The notes beneath the pieces were generated by a model that searched no databases, had not been told where the DNA came from, and worked only from the letters and a program-made list of their open reading frames with translations. The translations under genes were made by a program, and so were the position numbers. 64,000 bases of DNA from Streptomyces sp. MP131-18 (lineage in GTDB: Bacteria > Actinomycetota > Actinomycetes > Streptomycetales > Streptomycetaceae): NCBI RefSeq assembly GCF_001984575.1, contig NZ_LZNS01000001.1, positions 1,438,238-1,502,237 of the forward strand, written 5' to 3'. The stretch's first letter is position 1, and every line of letters begins with the position of its first letter. Positions 44,408-55,795 of this stretch are shown here, piece after piece.

Positions 44408-44658
44408 ACGCCTTCCTCCCCCGGCAGGGCGTTCACCTGGAGGGATATCCGGGTGGCGCCCGCCGCGAGCGCCCGGCGCAGCAGCGTGTCCACGACCGCC
44501 ACCACCTCCTCGGCCGGGCCCTCCACCGTGTTGCCGAAGGGCCCCACGTCCACCGAGTCGAGCGGGGCCGCCACCACGACCTCGCGGGCCGCCACGGCGT
44601 GCGCGGGCGGCTCCTCCAGGTCGAACGGCTCGGTCGTGAACTCAAGTCTCAGTCGCAC
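44404..44658 (-). CDS. Small MTH1187/YkoF-like protein
   Basis: An 84-residue protein (GTG 44658; GTG 44679 also possible) with the ferredoxin-like pattern of the MTH1187/thiamine-binding YkoF group: PLDSVDVGPFGNTVEGPAEEV followed by LLRRALAAGATRISLQVN. The ligand is unknown. Its stop overlaps the start of the HTH gene, suggesting the two act together, possibly as ligand sensor and regulator (inference). Confidence 0.65.
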   Translation of the reverse strand: MRLRLEFTTEPFDLEEPPAHAVAAREVVVAAPLDSVDVGPFGNTVEGPAEEVVAVVDTLLRRALAAGATRISLQVNALPGEEGV

Positions 44659-44720
44659 GGGGCCCAACCTAACGCGCACCCGCGCCCACGCCCCCCGGCC
44701 GCCGCCGGGAGGCGTACGCC

Positions 44721-45020
44721 CTACCTGGTCGCCGGCCGGCCGCGCTGGACCGGCTGATGCGGCACGCCGAACAGCTCGATGGCCTGGCGCAGCTGGTGCA
44801 CCCCGGCCGCGAGCGCGCTGACCGAGCCGGCCGCGGCCGCGATCAGCAGCAGCGCCTGACCCAGGGCCGCGGTGTCGGGCACCCCGGTGGCCAGCACGCC
44901 GTCGAGCGCGACGAGCTCGCGCTCGGCGATCTCACGGTCCGCGAGCGTCGCCGGATAGTTGCGCAGATCCCTGCGCAGCCGGTCCACCGCGGAACGCAAG
45001 GTCAGCAGTCGGGGGTCCAT
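44721..45020 (-). CDS. DUF5955-like small protein
   Basis: A protein of about 99 residues from ATG 45020 (MDPRLLTLRSAVDRLRRDLRN), helical, with LLLIAAAAGSVSALAAGVHQL near the end. It resembles streptomycete DUF5955 family proteins as I recall them; function unknown. An upstream in-frame start would add about 48 residues of low-complexity sequence and is less likely. Confidence 0.6.
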   Translation of the reverse strand: MDPRLLTLRSAVDRLRRDLRNYPATLADREIAERELVALDGVLATGVPDTAALGQALLLIAAAAGSVSALAAGVHQLRQAIELFGVPHQPVQRGRPATR

Positions 45021-45348
45021 CCCGCTGAGCGGGACGCTCCGCACCCCGTGGGCGGTTTCAGCTTCTCCTGCCGCCACTCGGCCCTCCCCTGCCGTCTTGT
45101 TTGACGCCGGCCGTGTCCGCCGGTGCACGCCCCGTGCGTGCGGGGCGGCTCGCGGACCCAACAAGGAAAGTAAATATCACTGTCCGCGCACCACGCCACA
45201 CAGAGGGCGAGACCAGCAGTCACATTCCGGCGAACAAATCCGGTGAAGACGGCAGAACGCGAGAAGGCCACCACCGGGTGGCACGCTCAGGTGTTCGCCG
45301 GTGGGAGTGTGGGAATCTCGTCGAGAAGTTCCTTCCCTGGAGCGCCAG
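45021..45348. other. Intergenic stretch between divergent small genes
   Basis: It must contain promoters for the DUF5955-like gene (minus) and the zinc-ribbon gene (plus). The part 45160-45260 is less GC-rich than the surroundings. No operator or RNA gene stood out. Confidence 0.4.
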
Positions 45349-46032
45349 ATGACGAAAAGCATGTCGGTGCGGTGCCCTTCCTGCCGACGGGAGCACCGCT
45401 ATCTCCCCCCGCAGTACCCGTGCGCCTGCGGGGCCCCGGTGACCGTCTCCCTGCCGCCGACGAGTTCACCCGTATCGGTGCGCCACCGTTCCTGGGCCGA
45501 TGCCTGGACGGAGGTGGCCTGCCAGGTCTGCGGGCGCAACGGGCAGTGGCCGCAGGCCGAGTTCGAGTGTCCCTGCGGGGTGACGGTGCGGCTCGGGCCC
45601 GGTGACGCGCGGACGCGGTCGGCGGCTGCGGAGGGCGGCGAGCGCCCGCCGTTCCGGCCGCTCACGATCAGGACCGGGCACGACGCGGTGGCCTGCGCGG
45701 CGCAGTTCCTGCGCTGGCTCGGCTTCCCCGGCGTGCGCACGGCCGTGCCGAGGCCGCCGTCCGGCGTGGACCTGCACGGCCCCTCGGTGGTCGGCCTGGT
45801 CAACGCGGCCACCGAGCCCACCGGCGCCGAGGACGTGGAGACCATCTGGCTGCACGCGCTGGTGGAGCCCGCCGTCGCGGTCGCGTTCTCGCTGGCCGGG
45901 TACGACCGCGGGGCGCGCGCCCGGGCGGACGAGCTGCGCCTGCCGCTGTTCGTCCTGGACCTGACGGGCACGCCGCAGCCGGTGAACGAGGCCGCCGACG
46001 TACTGATGCGCCGGGGCGCGGAGGGGGCGTGA
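45349..46032 (+). CDS. Double zinc-ribbon protein with restriction-endonuclease-like domain
   Basis: A 227-residue protein. Two zinc ribbons occupy about 1-85 (CPSC...CAC and CQVC...CPC). Residues about 105-225 resemble the Mrr-type restriction endonuclease-like fold (HDAVACAAQFLRWLGF, SGVDLHG, EDVETIWLHAL, LPLFVLDLTG), but the Q-x-K part of the nuclease active site is not seen: the strand after SGVDL reads SVVGLVNAATE. It may bind nucleic acid without cutting it. ATG at 45349 has GGAG upstream. Confidence 0.7.
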   Translation: MTKSMSVRCPSCRREHRYLPPQYPCACGAPVTVSLPPTSSPVSVRHRSWADAWTEVACQVCGRNGQWPQAEFECPCGVTVRLGPGDARTRSAAAEGGERPPFRPLTIRTGHDAVACAAQFLRWLGFPGVRTAVPRPPSGVDLHGPSVVGLVNAATEPTGAEDVETIWLHALVEPAVAVAFSLAGYDRGARARADELRLPLFVLDLTGTPQPVNEAADVLMRRGAEGA

Positions 46033-46074
46033 GCGCATGGCCGGCGCGCCCCGCGTCGGCGCCGTCGCGTACCG

Positions 46075-47223
46075 TCACCCGGTGGCCGGTGCCCCGATCC
46101 GTTCCTGGCCGCCGCCCGGGGCGCGATGGATCGGGACGGTGGTGCCGGTGAGCGGCACGCCGGAGCCGCCGCGGCGGACGGCGACGATCTCGGCGGCGAT
46201 GGCGAGCGCCGTCTCCCGCGGGGTGCTGGCCCCCAGGTCGAGGCCGATCGGCGAGCGCAGCCTGGCCAGTTCGCGCGCGGTGAGACCGGCCTCGCGCAGC
46301 CGCGCCAGGCGGTCGGCGTGGGTGCGCCGGGAGCCCATGGCGCCGATGTAGGCCACGGGCAGCCGCAGCGCGCGGGTCAGCAGCGGCACGTCGAACCTGG
46401 CGTCGTGGGTCAGGACGCAGACCGCGGCGCGGCCGTCCAGGGACTGCGTGTCCAGGTAGCGGTGCGGCCAGTCCACGATCACCTCGTCCGCCCCGGGGAA
46501 CCGTTCCGGCGTCGCGAACACCGGCCTCGCGTCGCACACGGTGACCCGGTGCCCGAGGAACGCGCCGGCCTCGGCCAGGGCCGCGGCGAAGTCGACGGCG
46601 CCGAAGACCAGCAGCCGCGGCGGCGGCACGTTCGCCTCCACGAGCAGCGTCACCCGCGCCCCGTCCGCGTCCGCGAGCCCGACCGTTCCGGTGCGCCCCG
46701 CGCGCAGCAGCGCGGCGGCCTCGGCCGCGGCGGCGCGGTCGAGCGCGGCACCGCCGTTGAGCGTTCCGGTGTGCGTGCCGTCCTGCGCGGCCAGCAGCGC
46801 GCCGCCGCCCAGCAGTTCGGCGGGCCCCGCGACGACGCGGGCCAGCGCCGCGGCGCCGCCGCCGGCCGCGGCCTCGCACGCGGCGGCGGCGATCCGGCGG
46901 GCGGGGGCCGCGGCCGGGAGCGGGGTGACCAGCACCTCGACGCTGCCGCCGCAGGTCAGCCCGACGGCGAACGCGTCGGCGTCCTGGTAGCCGAAACGCT
47001 GGGTACGGCTGACGCCGGTGTCGAGCGCCTCCCGGCACAACTCGTAGACGGCGCCCTCCACACAGCCGCCGGAGACGCTGCCGACGGCCAGGCCCCCGGC
47101 GTCCACGGCCATGGCGGCGCCGGGCGGGCGGGGCGCGCTGCCGTGCACCGCGGTGACGGTGGCCACGGCGAAGTCACGCCCGTCGCGGCACCAGGCGGCG
47201 AGTTCCGCTGCGATGTCCAGCAT
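46075..47223 (-). CDS. xdhC: XdhC-family Mo-cofactor insertion/sulfuration protein
   Basis: A 382-residue protein needed to mature xanthine dehydrogenase by handling the sulfurated Mo cofactor. N-terminal XdhC/CoxI domain with VGSVSGGCVEGAVYE and LTCGGSVEVLV; C-terminal Rossmann-like domain (LLVFGAVDFAAALAEAGAFLGHRV, YIGAMGSRRTHADRL, IGLDLGASTPRETALAIAAEIV). It begins 13 bp after the molybdopterin-subunit gene in the same operon. Confidence 0.94.
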   Translation of the reverse strand: MLDIAAELAAWCRDGRDFAVATVTAVHGSAPRPPGAAMAVDAGGLAVGSVSGGCVEGAVYELCREALDTGVSRTQRFGYQDADAFAVGLTCGGSVEVLVTPLPAAAPARRIAAAACEAAAGGGAAALARVVAGPAELLGGGALLAAQDGTHTGTLNGGAALDRAAAAEAAALLRAGRTGTVGLADADGARVTLLVEANVPPPRLLVFGAVDFAAALAEAGAFLGHRVTVCDARPVFATPERFPGADEVIVDWPHRYLDTQSLDGRAAVCVLTHDARFDVPLLTRALRLPVAYIGAMGSRRTHADRLARLREAGLTARELARLRSPIGLDLGASTPRETALAIAAEIVAVRRGGSGVPLTGTTVPIHRAPGGGQERIGAPATG

Positions 47224-47236
47224 GGCGGCCTTTCGG

Positions 47237-49617
<2,381 letters not shown>

Positions 49618-49621
<4 letters not shown>

Positions 49622-50115
49622 GCGCCCCCTTCCGCGGCGGCGCGGTCCGCGGCGGCGCGCTCGGCGGCCAGGCGGACGGCGCCGAGGATGCTCTCGTAGC
49701 CGGTGCAGCGGCAGAGGTTCCCCGACAGGGCCTCACGGATGTCGGCGTCGGCGGGGTGGGGGTCGCGGGCCAGCAGTTCGTCGGTGGCCATCAGCAGTCC
49801 TGGGGTGCAGAAGCCGCACTGGACGGCGCCCGCGTCGATGAACGCCCGCTGCACCGGGGCCAGGCGCGCGTCCTCCTCGGCAAGGCCCTCGACGGTCGTG
49901 ACCTCGGCGCCCTCGGCGGAGCCGGCCGCCACGAGGCAGGCGCAGACCAGGTCCCCGTCGAGGCGGATCGTGCACGAGCCGCACTCGCCCTGCTCGCAGG
50001 CGTTCTTGGCGCCGGGCAGGCCGAGCCGTTCGCGCAGCACGTACAGCAGGCTCTCGCCCGGCCAGACGTCGTCGGCCGTCCTGGGGCGGCCGTTGACGGT
50101 GAGGTTCACGCGCAC
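49618..50115 (-). CDS. Xanthine dehydrogenase, 2Fe-2S subunit
   Basis: A 165-residue subunit with two [2Fe-2S] clusters: plant-type ferredoxin motif NACEQGECGSCTI (residues 38-50) and the second cluster QCGFCTPG plus LCRCTGY. It passes electrons from the Mo site to FAD. The start is GTG at 50115, 10 bp inside the end of the FAD-subunit gene. Confidence 0.95.
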
Positions 50116-51002
50116 GAGGCTTCTCCTTCCCGTCCCGTCCGGGACGTGTGGGCCGTCCAGGTCCAGTGCAGGGTGCGGCGGGCGAGCACCTTGATGGCGT
50201 GCCGGCGGTAGGCGGCGCTGCCGCGTACGTCGTCGAGCGGGGCGCAGGCCGCGGCGGCCAGTTCGGCGAAGCGGCGCGCGGCGGCCGGCGGCACGGGACG
50301 GCCGTGCTCCCAGTGGCCGCCCTCGTCCAGCACGCCGGTGAGGAAGTCCTCCGCCTCGCGGGCCCGCAGCGGGGTGGGAGCCGCGGAGCCGATGCCGGTG
50401 CGGATGGTGCGGGCGTGCGGGTGCAGCGCGAGGGCGAACGCGCAGACCGCGATGACCATGGCGTTGCGGGTGCCGACCTTGGCGAACTCCTGCGGCCCGC
50501 GCGCCGCGTCGACGTGCACGGCGCGGATCAGCTCGTCGGGGGCGAGCGCATTGCGCTTGGGTCCGGTGAAGAAGTCCTCGACCCGGATCATGCGGGTGCC
50601 GCGCAGCGAGGCCGCCTCGACGCGCGCGCCCGCGGCCAGCAGCGCGGGATGGGCGTCGCCCGCGGGGGACGCGGTGCCGAGGTTGCCGCCGACGCTGCCG
50701 CGGTTGCGGATCTGCGGGGAGCCGACGGTGTGAGCGGCGCGCGCGAGCCCCGGCAGCCGGGCGCGGAGCGGACCGACGAGGTCGCGGAACGGGACGCTCG
50801 CGCCCAGCCGCACGCCGTCGGGTGAGGTCTCCCACTCGTACAGTTCGCGGATGCGGCCGAGGTCGAGGAGCCGCTCCGGGCGACGGCGGTCGAAGTTCAG
50901 CTCGACCATCAGGTCGGTGCCGCCGGCCAGGGGCACGGCGTCCGGGTGCGCCGCCTTCGCGGCCAGCGCCTCCTGCCAGCCTGCCGGGCGTAGGAAGTCC
51001 AT
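50106..51002 (-). CDS. Xanthine dehydrogenase, FAD-binding subunit
   Basis: A 298-residue CoxM/CutM-type subunit: VPLAGGTDLMVELN and GSPQIRNRGSVGGNLGTASPAGD bind FAD, followed by a C-terminal CO-dehydrogenase flavoprotein domain. ATG at 51002 begins the usual MDFLRPAGW. It heads the four-gene operon FAD-FeS-Mo-XdhC, divergent from the PucR gene. Confidence 0.95.
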   Translation of the reverse strand: MDFLRPAGWQEALAAKAAHPDAVPLAGGTDLMVELNFDRRRPERLLDLGRIRELYEWETSPDGVRLGASVPFRDLVGPLRARLPGLARAAHTVGSPQIRNRGSVGGNLGTASPAGDAHPALLAAGARVEAASLRGTRMIRVEDFFTGPKRNALAPDELIRAVHVDAARGPQEFAKVGTRNAMVIAVCAFALALHPHARTIRTGIGSAAPTPLRAREAEDFLTGVLDEGGHWEHGRPVPPAAARRFAELAAAACAPLDDVRGSAAYRRHAIKVLARRTLHWTWTAHTSRTGREGEASCA

Positions 51003-51201
51003 CGGGATGCACACTCCAGGGTCGAACGGTGCGCGCGGGGGGTTCGTCCAGTACAGCGGCGCCCGGCCGCGGCGGGTAGTCACGGAAGGGCCGAAAGCGC
51101 CGGGCGGCTCGCGCGCCCGCTCTTGTAGATTCGTACGAAGACCGGGCCCCGGCAACCCGCGGGCCCCCGGCCGGCAATACGCGCGACACGGGCGGAGGGG
51201 C

Positions 51202-52893
51202 ATGCGACTGCGCACACTGCTCGACACCGACGCGCTGGGGCTGCGGCTGCTGAGCGGCGGCGGGCCCGAGCTCGACCGGCAGGTGCGGGGCGTGATGACG
51301 ACCGACCTGCGCGATCCGAGCCGCTATCTGAACGGCGGGGAGCTGGTCCTGACCGGCCTCGCGTGGTGGCGCGGCCCGCGGGACTCCGAGCCGTTCGTGC
51401 GCATCCTCGCCGAGGCGGGGGTGGCCGGCCTCGCCGCGGGCGAGGCCGAGTTCGGCCGCGTGCCGGACGATCTGACGGCCGCCTGTGCGCTGCACCGGCT
51501 GCCGCTGTTCGCGGTGGCCGAGGAGGTCGGCTTCGCGGACATCACCGAGCACGTGGTGCGGCAGGTGTCCGGCGAACGGGCCGGGGACCTGGCCGCCGTC
51601 GTCGACCGGCACCGGCGGCTGATGTCGGCCGGGCCCGCGGGCGGTGGGCCGCGGGCCGTGCTCGACCTGCTCGCCGCCGATCTGGACCTGCGCGCCTGGG
51701 TGCTGTCCGCCACCGGCCGCCAGATCGCCGCCGCACGGGAAGGGCCGCTGCCGGAGGGGCTCGGCCCGCGGCTGGCCGCGCACCGGCTGGCCGCCGCCGC
51801 GGGCGGGCGTCCAGGACCCTGCCGGGTCGTGCTCGGCGGGGTGGCGCACACCCTGTTCCCCCTCGGCGGCGACAGCGACAGCGACGGCAGCGGCGACGTG
51901 CGGCGCACGCTGCTGTCCGACTGGCTGCTCGCGGTGCGCGCCGACGCGCGCGACTGGCCGCCGCAGCGCCTCGACCTGCTGAACGGCGTGGCCCGGCTCA
52001 TCGCGGCGGAGCGTGACCGCAGGGACGCCGCCCGTTCCGTGCCGCGCCGACTGGCGCAGGAGGTGCTCGCGCTGCTCGGCGCGGGGGCGCCGCCCGCCGA
52101 GATCGGTGCCCGGTTGCGGGTGGTCGCACCGGTGCTCGTGCCAGGTCCGGTCGGCGCCAGGTGGCAGGTGGTGGTGGCCCGGGTGGAGTGGCCGGACGCA
52201 CCGTTCGACGCGGGCCCTCCTGCGCGCGCCGCGCTGGAAGAGCTGCTGGCACCGGCCGCCGAGGCCGCGGTGGCGCACGAGGGCGGGGAGGCGGTGGCGT
52301 TCGTCCCGCTCGCCGAGGGCGACGACGGGGAGCCGGTGGCCGCGGAAACGGTACTCGGCCCGCTGCGGGAGGTCCTGGCCCGCGGGCTGCGGCCGGGCGG
52401 GCGGCTGACGCTCGGGGTGAGCGCCGCGGTGCCGTCCGCCGAGGGGCTGCGCGGCGCGGTGGCGGAGGCGCGGCACGCGCGCCGGGTCGCGGCGGCCCGG
52501 CAGGAGACGGTGTCGGGGGCGGGCCACGACGAGCTGGCCTCACACGTGCTGCTGCTGCCGTTCGTGCCCGACGACGTGCGGCTGGCGTTCACCGCCGGGC
52601 TGCTCGATCCGCTGCGGGACTACGACCGCAGGCACCGCTCCGGTCTCGTCGCCACGCTGGAGGCGTTCCTGGCGGCCGACGGCTCCTGGACGCGCTGCGC
52701 CGCCGGGCTGCACCTGCACGTGAACACGCTGCGGTACCGCATCGGCCGTATCGAGCAGTTGACGGGGCGTGACCTGACGAAGCTGGAGGACAAGGTGGAC
52801 TTCTTCCTCGCGCTGCGGATGGACCTCACGCAAAGCTCAGCTCGTTCAGCGGCGAACGCGCCGGGGTCCGCAGGCGGGCGAGGAACAGGGTGA
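51202..52893 (+). CDS. pucR: PucR-family transcriptional regulator
   Basis: A 563-residue protein with the N-terminal PucR (purine catabolism regulator-like) domain (MRLRTLLDTDALGLRLLSGG), a middle GGDEF-like region and a C-terminal HTH: TLEAFLAADGSWTRCAAGLH, HVNTLRYRIGRIEQLTG. It is divergent from the xanthine dehydrogenase operon, so it probably controls it. A short DSDSDGSGD linker sits in the middle. Its last 68 bp overlap the 3' end of the convergent membrane-protein gene. Confidence 0.93.
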   Translation: MRLRTLLDTDALGLRLLSGGGPELDRQVRGVMTTDLRDPSRYLNGGELVLTGLAWWRGPRDSEPFVRILAEAGVAGLAAGEAEFGRVPDDLTAACALHRLPLFAVAEEVGFADITEHVVRQVSGERAGDLAAVVDRHRRLMSAGPAGGGPRAVLDLLAADLDLRAWVLSATGRQIAAAREGPLPEGLGPRLAAHRLAAAAGGRPGPCRVVLGGVAHTLFPLGGDSDSDGSGDVRRTLLSDWLLAVRADARDWPPQRLDLLNGVARLIAAERDRRDAARSVPRRLAQEVLALLGAGAPPAEIGARLRVVAPVLVPGPVGARWQVVVARVEWPDAPFDAGPPARAALEELLAPAAEAAVAHEGGEAVAFVPLAEGDDGEPVAAETVLGPLREVLARGLRPGGRLTLGVSAAVPSAEGLRGAVAEARHARRVAAARQETVSGAGHDELASHVLLLPFVPDDVRLAFTAGLLDPLRDYDRRHRSGLVATLEAFLAADGSWTRCAAGLHLHVNTLRYRIGRIEQLTGRDLTKLEDKVDFFLALRMDLTQSSARSAANAPGSAGGRGTG

Positions 52894-53881
52894 GGGCCGC
52901 GCCCGCCACCGCCCAGGCGGCGAGCACCAGCAGCGGGCCGAGGACCGCCTGCCCGTCGAAGTAGGCGATCGACCGGGCGGTCCAGGTGCCCGCACCGGGT
53001 ATCAGCACCGGGCCGATCGCCTGCCAGAACGGCGGCAGCAGCGGGTAGGGATACGCCCCGCCCGCGCTCGGATTGCCCAGGACGACGACCACCAGGATCG
53101 CCAGGCCGATGCCCATGATGCCGAACAGGCCCTGGAGTGCCAGGGTGAACGCCCCGGTCGCGAACACCACCAGCGCGCCGAGGCCGGCGAGTGCCACCAC
53201 GCGGCCCGGCAGCGCGTCCAGCACGGGCCCGGCGAGCACCGCGCCGCCCACGCCCGCGGCCACGGCGTAGACCGCGAGGACCGCGAGCCGCCGCATCGCG
53301 CGCCTGACGGTGGCAAGGCGGGCGCCTGCGCTGATCGCGAGGGCCGCCGCGCACAGGTAACCGCCCACGCACCAGCCGATGATCAGGTAGAACGCGGAGA
53401 GGCTGCGGCTGTCCCCGTCCGCGGCGGGCGCCACGTCCACCACCTCCACGGTGCGGTCCTGCTCCCGCCCCGCCTCGGTGACCACCTCCGTCACCGCCTG
53501 CGCGAGCGACGTGCCCGCGCCGGAGGCCACGTACAGCAGGTCCGCGGCGCCCGCGTCGTTCACGATCAGCGCGCCGTCGAGGTCGCGCCGTGCCACACGG
53601 TCCCGCGCGTCGTCGGCGTCATCCGCCTCCCGCGTGGCGTCCAGCGGGCGGCCGGGCAGGCCGTCCAGGCGCTCCACCATCTCCGCGCGCACCTCCTCGG
53701 CCGCGACGACGGCGACGGGGACGCGGTCGGGTTCCGGGTCGTGCAGGGCACCGAGGTAGGAGGTGATGAAGGCGAGGTGCAGCAGCAGCACGCCGAACAC
53801 CAGCAGCGCGGCCCGCGGGGTCACCGCGCCGCGCGCCTCTCCGCGGCTGTCGCCAATGCCGTATCCGGTTATCCGGTCCAT
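52826..53881 (-). CDS. Multi-TM membrane protein, DUF3533/ABC-2-like
   Basis: A protein of about 351 residues: one N-terminal TM helix, a large extracytoplasmic domain of about 110 residues, then five TM helices. This plan (YhgE/Pip or DUF3533-like) is shared with ABC-2-type export permeases lacking the ATPase. Function is unknown. ATG at 53881 or 53890 could start it. Its 3' end overlaps PucR on the opposite strand by 68 bp. Confidence 0.78.
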   Translation of the reverse strand: MDRITGYGIGDSRGEARGAVTPRAALLVFGVLLLHLAFITSYLGALHDPEPDRVPVAVVAAEEVRAEMVERLDGLPGRPLDATREADDADDARDRVARRDLDGALIVNDAGAADLLYVASGAGTSLAQAVTEVVTEAGREQDRTVEVVDVAPAADGDSRSLSAFYLIIGWCVGGYLCAAALAISAGARLATVRRAMRRLAVLAVYAVAAGVGGAVLAGPVLDALPGRVVALAGLGALVVFATGAFTLALQGLFGIMGIGLAILVVVVLGNPSAGGAYPYPLLPPFWQAIGPVLIPGAGTWTARSIAYFDGQAVLGPLLVLAAWAVAGAALTLFLARLRTPARSPLNELSFA

Positions 53882-53953
53882 ACCTGGCATCGTCCGCACC
53901 CGGCCCGCCGTCCGCACCCGCGGCAAGGCCGTTCGGCTGATGGTGGAGGACTT

Positions 53954-53967
53954 GTGAACTGGTTCAC
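53954..53967. promoter_or_regulatory. Palindrome in divergent promoter region
   Basis: GTGAACTGGTTCAC is a 6-bp-arm inverted repeat located between the divergent membrane-protein and TPR genes, next to direct repeats TCGACGATC at 54018 and 54032 region. It may be an operator for one or both genes; no regulator is obvious. Confidence 0.4.
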
Positions 53968-54073
53968 GCAGCCCTCTTGGCCAGGTGATGTTCCCCATGC
54001 TGAGATGCATTCACATCTGTCGACGATCATCGGTCGACGATCAACGGCTCGACGACGCGCTGGGGAGGGCGAT

Positions 54074-54886
54074 GTGACGGAGACCGCCGTACCACATCCG
54101 GTTCGGACCGCGGGCGGGGATACGCCCTGGGGCCGGGGCCCGGGAAGGCTGGGGGGTGCCCCGACGGGCACCGCGGTGTGGCGGCTGCGGTCCCGGGGCT
54201 GTTGGGACGACGCCGCGGCACTGCTCGACGCGCTGGCGCGCAGCGAGCCGCCCGCGGCCCTGCTGCGCGCCGAACTGCTGGTGGAGCGCTGCATGTTCAC
54301 CTCCGAGGGGTGGGGCCAGGCCGAGGAGGCGCTGCGCGCGGCGGAGTCCCTCTCGCTCGACGACGAGGAACGGGGCGCCGCCGCCTGCGAACGGGGCTAC
54401 CTCGCCTACGCGGCCACGCTGCTGCGGGTGCGCGACCGGGCGGACGAGGCGCGCGCCGCACTGGGCCGGGCCGCCGCGCTGCTGGCCCCCGACTCCCCCG
54501 GCCGCCCGCTGCTGGACTTCAGGCGCGGGCTGATGGCCCAGCACATCAGCGGCAACCCGCAGGCCGCGGAGGCGGCCTACCGGCGGGCGCACAATGCGGC
54601 GCTGGCCGGTGGCGACGCGCTGCTCGGCTCATACACCTGGCGCCACCTCGCGGCCCTCGCGCTGGACGCGGGCGAGGTGTCGGAGGCGCGGCACGGCTTC
54701 GCGGAGTCGCTGCGGATGCGCGAGGAGACCGGCTTCCTCATCGGCATCGCCCCGGCCCTGGTGGCGCTCGCCGACGCCATGCCCGAGCCGGAGGCGGGGC
54801 GCCTGATGGCCGAGGCGGGGCGGCTGTACCGGCTGCTCGGCGGGGTTCCCCGCTGGCTGGCCGACCGCCTGCCCCGCACGCCCTGA
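54074..54886 (+). CDS. TPR-like helical repeat protein
   Basis: A 270-residue soluble protein of about six helical hairpins like tetratricopeptide repeats (AEEALRAAESLSL, ADEARAALGRAAALL, AAEAAYRRAHNAAL, VSEARHGFAESLRM). It is probably a protein-interaction scaffold; no catalytic motif is seen. GTG at 54074 follows GGGGAGGG with suitable spacing. Confidence 0.78.
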   Translation: MTETAVPHPVRTAGGDTPWGRGPGRLGGAPTGTAVWRLRSRGCWDDAAALLDALARSEPPAALLRAELLVERCMFTSEGWGQAEEALRAAESLSLDDEERGAAACERGYLAYAATLLRVRDRADEARAALGRAAALLAPDSPGRPLLDFRRGLMAQHISGNPQAAEAAYRRAHNAALAGGDALLGSYTWRHLAALALDAGEVSEARHGFAESLRMREETGFLIGIAPALVALADAMPEPEAGRLMAEAGRLYRLLGGVPRWLADRLPRTP

Positions 54887-54937
54887 CCGGCGGCGTCCGG
54901 TGGCGGCCCGCCGTCGGGCCGCCACCGGACGCCGTCC

Positions 54938-55657
54938 TCACAGCCCGGTCAGGTGCTCACGGGCCAGCCGCTCCGCGGTGACCAGGTCCCCGGCGCGCAG
55001 TGCGTCGAGCAGCGCGGTGTGCTCCAGCGCGTCGGCCAGCAGCTCGGCCGTGCCGGGCAGCGGCCGGTGCAGCACGGGGCACTGGGCCTTGCGGTGCAGG
55101 TCCTCGGCGACGGCCACCAGGTGGCGGTTGCCCGTCAGGCGCAGCAGCTCGCGGTGGAAGCCGCGGTCGGCCTCGGCGTACGCGGCCCGGTCGCCAACCG
55201 TGGCCGCGGTCACGGTGGCCTCGGCCAGCGGGCGCAGCTCCTCCCACCGCTCGGGCGGCAGGCTGCGGGCCAGGCGCAGCACCGCGGGTACTTCGAGCGA
55301 GGCGCGCACCTCGGCCAGCTCCGCGAGGTCCCGCGGGCTGTGCCCCGCGACGCGGAAGCCGCGGTTGGGCAGGGTCTCCACGATTCCCTCGCCGGCCAGC
55401 CGCTGCATCGCCTCGCGCACCGGCGTCGCCGAGACGCCGTAGCGCTCGGCGAGCACGGGGGCCGAGTACGTCTCGCCCGGCGCGAGTTCGCCGCTGGCCA
55501 GCGCGTCGCGCAGGGCGGCGAGCACCTGGGCGCGCACCGAGTGCCGTTCGGGCAGGGAACGGGGCCTGACGGGCAGGGGCGGGCGCTCCGGAACCGGAGC
55601 GGCTCGCACGGCGGTCGCGGCCACCGATATGGCCGAGTCCGTTCGGGTGGGCTCCAT
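54938..55657 (-). CDS. GntR-family (FadR/FCD) regulator
   Basis: A 239-residue regulator: a disordered N-terminal 35 residues, a winged helix (VRAQVLAALRDALASGELAPG, YGVSATPVREAMQRLAGEG) and an FCD ligand-binding domain. FCD-type GntR proteins usually sense organic acids. No neighbouring catabolic operon reveals the target. Confidence 0.93.
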   Translation of the reverse strand: MEPTRTDSAISVAATAVRAAPVPERPPLPVRPRSLPERHSVRAQVLAALRDALASGELAPGETYSAPVLAERYGVSATPVREAMQRLAGEGIVETLPNRGFRVAGHSPRDLAELAEVRASLEVPAVLRLARSLPPERWEELRPLAEATVTAATVGDRAAYAEADRGFHRELLRLTGNRHLVAVAEDLHRKAQCPVLHRPLPGTAELLADALEHTALLDALRAGDLVTAERLAREHLTGL

Positions 55658-55740
55658 CCGTCCGCTCCGTCCCCTCCTGCCCCCGAATCAACACGGTTCC
55701 AGCACCCTAGGCGGAGTTGACGCCCCGGCAAACCCCTAAC

Positions 55741-55780
55741 CTTGATCGGGTAAGGTAAGGCTTACCTGCCCGAGATCAAG
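55741..55780. promoter_or_regulatory. Iron box (DmdR/IdeR) within a 40-bp palindrome
   Basis: TAAGGTAAGGCTTACCTGC at 55751-55769 matches the streptomycete iron box. The outer 7 bases CTTGATC (55741-55747) repeat inverted as GATCAAG (55774-55780), so the whole 40 bp is an imperfect palindrome centred 36 bp upstream of the FhuF-like start. Confidence 0.82.
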
Positions 55781-55795
55781 AGGTTCGGTGGCTCC

